Of a stretch of 64,000 nucleotides of DNA, positions 58,582-64,000 are shown piece after piece. Under the pieces are notes generated by a model that saw only the letters and a list, made by a program, of their open reading frames with translations, searched no databases and was not told where the DNA came from. A program made the position numbers and the translations under genes. The DNA is from Vicingaceae bacterium (GTDB lineage Bacteria; Bacteroidota; Bacteroidia; Flavobacteriales_E; Vicingaceae): positions 558,001 through 622,000 of the forward strand of contig JAGYIE010000001.1 of assembly GCA_018402765.1 (NCBI GenBank). Reading direction: 5' to 3'. The number at the start of each line of letters is the position of its first letter. Positions within the stretch are counted from its first letter, which is position 1.

Positions 58582-59985
58582 TTACTCCTGAACCGATGGC
58601 ATCACTATTTCAATAGCACTGGCTTTTATTGCACCAAATCCGCCATTGATGTTTATAGCATTATGAATTCCTCTAGACTTTAAAATAGATATGGCAATCA
58701 TACTTCTATATCCACCTGCACAGTGCAAGAAAAAAGGTTCGCTAGGGAAATGCTCTAAGGCAGAATTAATCTCATCTAATGGAATCAATTTGGCAAATGG
58801 TAAATGACAAGTCTCATATTCACTCTCTTTACGAACGTCTACTACCGGAAAATGCGGATTTCCATTTAATGCATCGCTTAATCCATTTACATCGACCGAT
58901 GAAACGGTATCAACTTCCTTTCCTGCCGCAGCCCACGCTGAAAAACCACCATCTAAATATCCGATTACTTGGTCGAAACCAACTCTTGCAAGTCGTGTAA
59001 TCGCTTCTTCTACTCTACCTTCAGGAGCTACTAATAAAATTTGTTGCCTAACGTCAGCAATCATTGCACCTACCCAAGGAGCAAACTGCCCGTCCAATCC
59101 AATAAAAATGGACTGAGGTATATGTCCTTTCGCATATTCATCATGGTTTCGAACATCCAATACAATTGCATCAGTTGAGTTAGCAACTTGCTCAAAATCT
59201 TGTGGATTCAGCGCTGTCTGCCCCTTCTCCATCACAAGGTCGATAGAATCATAACCTTCCTTATTCATTTTTACATTTAATGGAAAGTAAGCTGGTGGAG
59301 GCAATAACCCATCAGTAACTTCTGCAATAAACTCGGCTTTAGTCATATCTGCCCTTAGCGCATAGTTCATTCTTTTCTGATTCCCTAATGTATCTACAGT
59401 TTCCTTCATCATGTTCTTACCACATGAACTTCCTGCACCATGTGCCGGATATACAGTAACATCGTCTGACAAAGGCATTATTTTAGTTCGCAAACTATCG
59501 AACAACATTCCTGCTAAATCATCTTGCGTGATTGACCCCATTTTTTGAGCCAAATCAGGACGGCCTACATCTCCTAAAAATAATGTGTCACCCGAAAAAA
59601 TAGCAATATCCTTACCTGATTCGTCTTTAAGTAAATAAGTAGTGCTTTCTAAAGTATGCCCAGGAGTGTGTAAAGCCGTTAAGGTAATATTCCCAACTTT
59701 AAACACTTGATTATCTTCAGCTATTAATGCATCAAAAGTTGTTTTTGCATTAGGCCCAAAGACAATCGTAGCTCCTGTTTTTTCTGCTAAAGTAACATGA
59801 CCACTCACGAAATCTGCATGAAAATGTGTTTCAAAGATATAGTTGATCTTAGCGCCATTAATCTCTGCTTTTTGAATATAATCCTTCACTTCTCTTAAAG
59901 GATCGATAATTGCCGCTTCTCCATTACTTTCAATGTAATATGCTCCTTGAGCTAAACAGCCCGTATATATTTGTTCTATTATCAT
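58582..59985 (-). CDS. persulfide dioxygenase-rhodanese fusion (MBL fold)
   Basis: This cytoplasmic sulfur enzyme has about 467 residues. The N-terminal metallo-beta-lactamase domain (1-235) has THFHADFVSGH, HTPGHTLESTTY and FSGDTLFLGDVGRPDL, the ETHE1-type glutathione-persulfide dioxygenase pattern. Two rhodanese domains follow. The first (about 255-350) has VLDVRNHDEYAKGHIP, but its active loop reads LLVAPEGR with no Cys, so it is inactive. The second (about 365-460) has HCAGGYRSM with the catalytic Cys. It oxidises sulfane sulfur to sulfite, which the rhodanese may use. I start at Met 10 of the open frame (MIIEQIYTG). Confidence 0.92.
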   Translation of the reverse strand: MIIEQIYTGCLAQGAYYIESNGEAAIIDPLREVKDYIQKAEINGAKINYIFETHFHADFVSGHVTLAEKTGATIVFGPNAKTTFDALIAEDNQVFKVGNITLTALHTPGHTLESTTYLLKDESGKDIAIFSGDTLFLGDVGRPDLAQKMGSITQDDLAGMLFDSLRTKIMPLSDDVTVYPAHGAGSSCGKNMMKETVDTLGNQKRMNYALRADMTKAEFIAEVTDGLLPPPAYFPLNVKMNKEGYDSIDLVMEKGQTALNPQDFEQVANSTDAIVLDVRNHDEYAKGHIPQSIFIGLDGQFAPWVGAMIADVRQQILLVAPEGRVEEAITRLARVGFDQVIGYLDGGFSAWAAAGKEVDTVSSVDVNGLSDALNGNPHFPVVDVRKESEYETCHLPFAKLIPLDEINSALEHFPSEPFFLHCAGGYRSMIAISILKSRGIHNAININGGFGAIKASAIEIVMPSVQE

Positions 59986-60090
59986 CTTTCCGTTTTTTTT
60001 ACAAAAATACATAAGGTAAACTAAACAAACCTAAATCTAAGTGCAGAACCTTTTTGAATAGTATCAAAAACACTTAATCGGTATAAAAAT

Positions 60091-60121
60091 AAAAAAGAAA
60101 GTGCTCACCACTTCCCTTTCT
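60091..60121 (-). terminator. probable terminator of the arsS operon
   Basis: On the minus strand AGAAAGGGAAGTG-GTGAG-CACTTTCTTTTTT forms a short stem with one G-T pair and ends in a T-run, a few bases past the arsS stop codon. Confidence 0.6.
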
Positions 60122-60127
60122 AATAGT

Positions 60128-61180
60128 TTAGGCAACTGTTCCTTGACAACTGGAGCCTGCCCCGGCTGTGCAACCATAACAATGCTGATTAACTAAAATA
60201 TTTCTTTTAGATAAGGCAATGATATCGAAATCATTGATATGCTGTGATGAAGGGGCAGCAACTTTCATGTCTAGCATTTGGTTGAAATCACAGTCATACA
60301 TAAATCCATCCCAATCAACAGAAATGGTATTTCTGCACATCACTCCTTTTACTGCTCCAGGGTTAAAAGCTGTTACTAGTTTGTACATGTATTCTTCATA
60401 ATTATCACTCGCTACTAAGTAATCTAAATATCTACTAATTGGAATATTAGTAATGGTAAACAGACTATTGAATTCGATACCAAAATCCTTTTTAAGGTTT
60501 TGCTTAAACTCCATCTCCAATTGAGCCTGATCTCCAGGTAAAAATGCTCCTGTAGGATTATATACAAGATCTAATTGTAAACCTGAATCAGGAACGCCAT
60601 ACCCTAATTCATTTAGACTTTGTAACGCTTCAATTGAGCTTTTAAAAACACCGTCACCTCGCTGAGCATCCGTCTTACCAGCCTGATAATAAGGTAAAGA
60701 AGAAACTACATGCACATTATGCTTCTTAAAAAACTCAGGTAAGTCATGGTACTTCTTATTGGCCCTAATAATTGTTAGGTTAGAGCGTACTATAATTTCC
60801 TGAACTCCAATTTTAGTGGCTTCTTCAACAAACCATCTAAAATGAGGATTCATTTCAGGAGCCCCACCTGTCAAATCAACCGTGTGGATTTTGGTTTTTT
60901 CTAAAATATCCAAACATTTTTGAAGGTAATCTTTGGTCATTACTTCTTTACGATCAGGACCAGCATCTACGTGGCAATGCTTACAAACTTGATTGCACAT
61001 ATACCCCACATTGATTTGAAAAATCTCAATGTTAGTTGGTTTCATTGGAAAATCATTCAACTGTTCTAATTTCTCCTTGAACGTTGGAAGTTCCCCATTA
61101 AATGGACTACTGTTTAAAATTTTTAATTGATTTTTTATTTCAGCTAGCTTATTCCCTCTAGCTTTAAGCGATTTAATCAT
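60128..61180 (-). CDS. arsS: arsenosugar biosynthesis radical SAM protein ArsS
   Basis: This 350-residue enzyme is thought to transfer a deoxyadenosyl group to a methylated arsenical in arsenosugar formation. Radical SAM 4Fe-4S motif CNQVCKHCHVDAGP (Cys62, 66, 69; CxxxCxxC). LTGGAPEMNPHFRWFVEEA is the SAM-binding GGxP segment. The C-terminal DUF3641 part has MCRNTISVDWDGFMYDCDFN and ends CYGCTAGAGSSCQGTVA, whose Cys residues fit the family's C-terminal motif. The peroxidase-like partner lies 14 bp upstream; an arsM methyltransferase is not in this window. Confidence 0.93.
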   Translation of the reverse strand: MIKSLKARGNKLAEIKNQLKILNSSPFNGELPTFKEKLEQLNDFPMKPTNIEIFQINVGYMCNQVCKHCHVDAGPDRKEVMTKDYLQKCLDILEKTKIHTVDLTGGAPEMNPHFRWFVEEATKIGVQEIIVRSNLTIIRANKKYHDLPEFFKKHNVHVVSSLPYYQAGKTDAQRGDGVFKSSIEALQSLNELGYGVPDSGLQLDLVYNPTGAFLPGDQAQLEMEFKQNLKKDFGIEFNSLFTITNIPISRYLDYLVASDNYEEYMYKLVTAFNPGAVKGVMCRNTISVDWDGFMYDCDFNQMLDMKVAAPSSQHINDFDIIALSKRNILVNQHCYGCTAGAGSSCQGTVA

Positions 61181-61194
61181 AAAAGATTACATTT

Positions 61195-61530
61195 TTACAT
61201 TGAAAGCTTTTTTGCTTTATTCATCATTTGTACTCCATGAACCATTGATGCTCCACCTCTTATTGCGCTAGCTACATGAACGGCCTCCATCATCATTGCC
61301 TCGTTGGCCCCTTTTTGCATAGCATCTTCTGTATATGCATCAATACAATATGGGCATTGTACAGCATGAGAAACAGCTAGAGCGATTAGCGATTTCTCGC
61401 GCTGCGTTAGTGCTCCCTCTTTAAAGACTGCTCCATACCAATCAAAAAACTTTTCAGCCAATTGTGGTTCAAATTCAGCTATTTGTCCAAACTTTTTAAG
61501 GTCTTTTGGGTCGTAATATGTTTTTTCCAT
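61195..61530 (-). CDS. arsenosugar-associated carboxymuconolactone decarboxylase-like protein
   Basis: This 111-residue AhpD-like protein has the redox motif CPYCIDAYTEDAMQKGA (CxxC about residue 59, followed by H in AVHVAS). The AhpD fold forms helical oligomers with peroxidase or thiol-transfer activity. The start DPKDLKKFGQIAEFEPQL and its linkage to arsS match the arsenosugar-associated group. It is the first gene of the two-gene operon and probably provides reducing or scavenging activity for the pathway; the exact role is unproven. Confidence 0.9.
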   Translation of the reverse strand: MEKTYYDPKDLKKFGQIAEFEPQLAEKFFDWYGAVFKEGALTQREKSLIALAVSHAVQCPYCIDAYTEDAMQKGANEAMMMEAVHVASAIRGGASMVHGVQMMNKAKKLSM

Positions 61531-61677
61531 GTAAAATATTTCTTTAAGTACGTACTAATTATTCAACCAGTTTTAGAATGATAAGTTTAAGCAAATTGAA
61601 GTAAGTCGCTAAATAAATAATAGTAAAAAGGCTTAAAAAATAATGATTTGTCACCTAGTGAACAGCTTAGCGGCAAG

Positions 61678-63300
61678 CTAATCTTTCAGGTAAAAGAAAT
61701 TAAACATAGATTGGCCGGTAGCTCCATTTGGAGAAGGAATCGATAACAAATCACTTAAGGTAACCGCAATGTCGCGTATTTCAACTTGCTCTACTTCTGA
61801 ACCATGCTTAATACCATTACCAAACCAAATCATGGGCACATGTGTATCATAATTATATGCTGTACTATGACCTGTACCACCTTTCTTTTGGTAATAATCA
61901 CTTAACCAACCAGGCTGAAAGCTGTAAAAAACATCTCCGCTCCTTTTAGGATCAAATCCATTGTACATTCGCTCACAAACCGCTTCATCGCCTACGCATA
62001 CTCGGCCTGTCATATCTGCTGCTGAAGTTATGTTTGGGTAGTTAAGTAAAAACTGAAGCAACTCTTCCTTTACATCTTTGGTGGTTAGTTGCTGACTATT
62101 AATCGTATCATAATTCAAATAAACCTGACTGTTGGTAACTTCTTCTACTAAATTTAGTCCGTACTTTTGATTAGACCATTTTAGCAAAGCATCTTTAAAC
62201 CCTCTATAATCATAATAATCAACGCTACCTTTTACATGAGCAGGAATATCAGCAACACCGTGATCTGCTGTAAGCACAATGGTATATTGCCCCTCTCCTA
62301 TTTGTTGATCTAAAAATTCGAGAAAACTGCCCAGATCTAAATCTAGTCGCAAATAAGTGTCTTCTATTTCAATAGATTGCGGGCCATACATATGCCCAAT
62401 ATAGTCGGTAGATGAAAAGCTAATACTAATTACATCTGTTATTTCATCAGCTCCTAAATCCTCATTTACAATTAATTCTTTAGCAAAATTAGCAAGCAAT
62501 GAATTACCGAAAGGTGTTCCTTTTATAAGCCCAAGTCCATTCTCTTTGATTAGATTGGGCAGCATGTGTGGGAAAGTAGGTGTCGTTTCTCCCTTAAATA
62601 CACCTTCAAAATCTGCCTGATCTTGACTGGATGCAGTATACGTTTCTATCGGGTACAGCGTGCTCCATGGCGTTTGCAAAAAAGCTTCTACACGTTTTTT
62701 AGCATTCGTTGAATTAACCCAACTTGGTAGTTCCTCCATGTAATAAGAACTTGAAATAAAGTGGCCTTTTTTACTGCTAAACCAATAAGCTGCATCTGCA
62801 GCGAACCCTACAGGTAAAATAGCTCCACGATCTTTTAAAGAAATACCATACACTTTACTCTTCGGAGAATTCAATTTTAGTTGATCAGAAAATGTATTCG
62901 ATTTCAAATTCCGTGGAGAATGCATTCCGTCTGCCCCTTCCACGCCAACTGAAACAACTGAAGAATCTTCAACGCAATAAACAGTCGTCTTTGTCGCTCG
63001 ATTATACCAGTCATTAGCAGCAATTCCATGATGCACAGGTGTAGTTCCAGTTCCTATGGTCGCATGCCCTACTGCTGTCATAGTTGGAACATAACTGAAG
63101 TTTGCATTCTTAAAATTATACCCTTTTTTGACAAGGCGTTTAAAACCTCCTTCCGAAAATCGCTCCCAATACTTTCCGATGTAATCGTAGCGCATTTGGT
63201 CAACTGTGACCATAACAACAAGTTTCGGTTTTTCATTATTTGCAAAAATTGAAAAACTAAAAAGAAAGAAAACCGGAATCAGTAGATTTTTAAATTTCAT
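61678..63300 (-). CDS. pafA: PafA-type alkaline phosphatase
   Basis: This 540-residue periplasmic phosphomonoesterase has a signal peptide (residues 1-20). MVTVDQMRYDYIGKY gives the first metal-ligand Asp. VPTMTAVGHATIGTG holds the nucleophile Thr (about residue 72). GISLKDRGAI carries the Lys-x-x-Arg substrate-binding pair typical of PafA, and TADHGVADIPAH, GTGHSTAYNYD give the remaining zinc ligands. PafA releases phosphate from many organic esters and is not tightly repressed by phosphate. A phosphate-permease-like gene lies 6 bp upstream in the same direction. Confidence 0.92.
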   Translation of the reverse strand: MKFKNLLIPVFFLFSFSIFANNEKPKLVVMVTVDQMRYDYIGKYWERFSEGGFKRLVKKGYNFKNANFSYVPTMTAVGHATIGTGTTPVHHGIAANDWYNRATKTTVYCVEDSSVVSVGVEGADGMHSPRNLKSNTFSDQLKLNSPKSKVYGISLKDRGAILPVGFAADAAYWFSSKKGHFISSSYYMEELPSWVNSTNAKKRVEAFLQTPWSTLYPIETYTASSQDQADFEGVFKGETTPTFPHMLPNLIKENGLGLIKGTPFGNSLLANFAKELIVNEDLGADEITDVISISFSSTDYIGHMYGPQSIEIEDTYLRLDLDLGSFLEFLDQQIGEGQYTIVLTADHGVADIPAHVKGSVDYYDYRGFKDALLKWSNQKYGLNLVEEVTNSQVYLNYDTINSQQLTTKDVKEELLQFLLNYPNITSAADMTGRVCVGDEAVCERMYNGFDPKRSGDVFYSFQPGWLSDYYQKKGGTGHSTAYNYDTHVPMIWFGNGIKHGSEVEQVEIRDIAVTLSDLLSIPSPNGATGQSMFNFFYLKD

Positions 63301-63306
63301 TCACCA

Positions 63307-64000
63307 TTATTTTAAAGGAACAAAATAACTAATAATTTCATCTCTTATGGCTGTATTTGCTCCTGACGCTAATGCTAAAGAAACAAATAGGCCTATTGCA
63401 GCATAGCTAACGTCTTTTCCGATCATTTTTAAGGATTTAATCTTGTGATTCATTCCTGCTTTATTTCTCGAAAGATTAACAGCGATTTCTCTTCCACCAA
63501 TTACACCTAAAAAGACCCAAGTAGTGCTCATCGGAACTGTACTTATAAATAATTTATAAATCAATAAAATGACATACGTAAAATCGATAAGAGTCGCTGC
63601 TCTCACATCAGATATCCTTGCCTTTTCACTGACCACTTTTTGAATCTTGTCGCCTTTTAAAAAGAATAGCAATCCCAAACCAAAGAAAATCGTTAACGCA
63701 AAAATTAAAAACTGCCACCACGATTGTTGTCTTGGCAAAAATACTGCTACATTAGCTCCGTCTTGCATTACCCATACAGCCCATAATGAGCCACTGACCA
63801 ACCATTGAATAACATTCCAATACCCATTCATTTTACGTTGACTAAAATGCTTTCGAATAGCATTATATGAAAAATACCAAACTAAAAAAGAAAGAATAAA
63901 TGCCATCCCATAACCTGAAAGACTTTTAGAGACAACAGATGTAATCCCACTAGAACTAGCACTAAACACACTAAGCATTAAAAAAGTGGTAGAGACAGGC
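63307..64000 (-). CDS. PiT-like phosphate permease family protein (5' end beyond the window)
   Basis: At least 230 residues of a polytopic membrane protein are present. The frame stays open through the window edge (PVSTTFLMLSVFSAS precedes the first internal Met), so the start is missing. Two P-(V/M)-STT motifs (PVSTTFLML; PMSTTWVFLGVIGG) recall the duplicated signature of PiT/PHO4 transporters, and VMQDGANVAVFLPRQ resembles their substrate region. About six helices are visible. It precedes pafA by 6 bp, which fits coupled phosphate release and uptake. The family call is moderate. Confidence 0.6.
   Translation of the reverse strand, partial: PVSTTFLMLSVFSASSSGITSVVSKSLSGYGMAFILSFLVWYFSYNAIRKHFSQRKMNGYWNVIQWLVSGSLWAVWVMQDGANVAVFLPRQQSWWQFLIFALTIFFGLGLLFFLKGDKIQKVVSEKARISDVRAATLIDFTYVILLIYKLFISTVPMSTTWVFLGVIGGREIAVNLSRNKAGMNHKIKSLKMIGKDVSYAAIGLFVSLALASGANTAIRDEIISYFVPLK

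Noticed and set aside
1-64000. CRISPR array, tRNA or rRNA genes
   Set aside because: No evenly spaced direct repeats, no cloverleaf-like sequence ending in CCA and no rRNA-like stretch were noticed; weak tRNAs could still be missed without a program.

Overview
The window reads as the chromosome of a low-GC member of the Bacteroidota, most likely the Flavobacteriales. The pointers are promoter -7 boxes of the Bacteroidota form TAnnTTTG, no clear Shine-Dalgarno sites, two proteins with type IX secretion (T9SS) C-terminal sorting domains, SusC-like TonB-dependent receptors, an HYC_CC_PP metal protein, a SiaB-type kinase, a fused ribBA, and a ZapA / 6S-like RNA / RNase Y block. No rRNA, tRNA or CRISPR array was seen. 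The exact genus cannot be told from this sequence.

Layout. 0-17.9 kb is ordinary core genome: a glycosyltransferase, a GreA-like and a DUF1456 protein, an active/inactive M16 peptidase pair, a tandem SiaB-like protein, an outer-membrane receptor, ruvX, ribBA, ndh, a K+ channel and alkB. 18-28 kb combines a rhodanese-rhodanese-DUF2892-thioredoxin operon with pirin, an Rrf2 regulator behind a 42-bp palindrome, and a probable bicarbonate/anion block (SulP transporter, LysR regulator, isocitrate dehydrogenase, SbtA-type permease). 28-37 kb is rich in decayed genes (DUF4197, an IS3 transposase remnant, a truncated AsmA-like gene, DUF1801) around a peroxiredoxin and a probable copper-handling operon (HYC_CC_PP protein, HMA protein, TonB receptor). 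37-42.8 kb has two T9SS cargo proteins, a pentapeptide-repeat protein, a second SulP transporter and a VOC gene with one in-frame stop.

42.8-51.3 kb is the accessory island and the most interesting part. Small unrelated genes lie mostly on the minus strand (HAD phosphatase, PD-(D/E)XK nuclease, HigBA toxin-antitoxin, a lipoprotein, a broken membrane protein). They are separated by long fold-back sequences and recurring CGTTAG motifs. An IS91-family element with its own tyrosine recombinase sits inside the island. At the island's end is a 587-residue tyrosine recombinase whose C-terminus resembles integron integrases (it ends in a SPLDRL tail) and whose N-terminal half holds three HARP-like repeats. 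I read this as a candidate integron-like cassette system distinct from classical IntI/attC. That is an inference, not a demonstrated activity.

51.3-64 kb returns to core genes: rny, a 6S-like RNA candidate, zapA and its coiled-coil neighbour, an M23 peptidase, NfeD and paraslipin, a persulfide dioxygenase-rhodanese fusion, the arsenosugar gene arsS with its partner, a PafA-type alkaline phosphatase, and the 3' part of a phosphate-permease-like gene that runs off the window.
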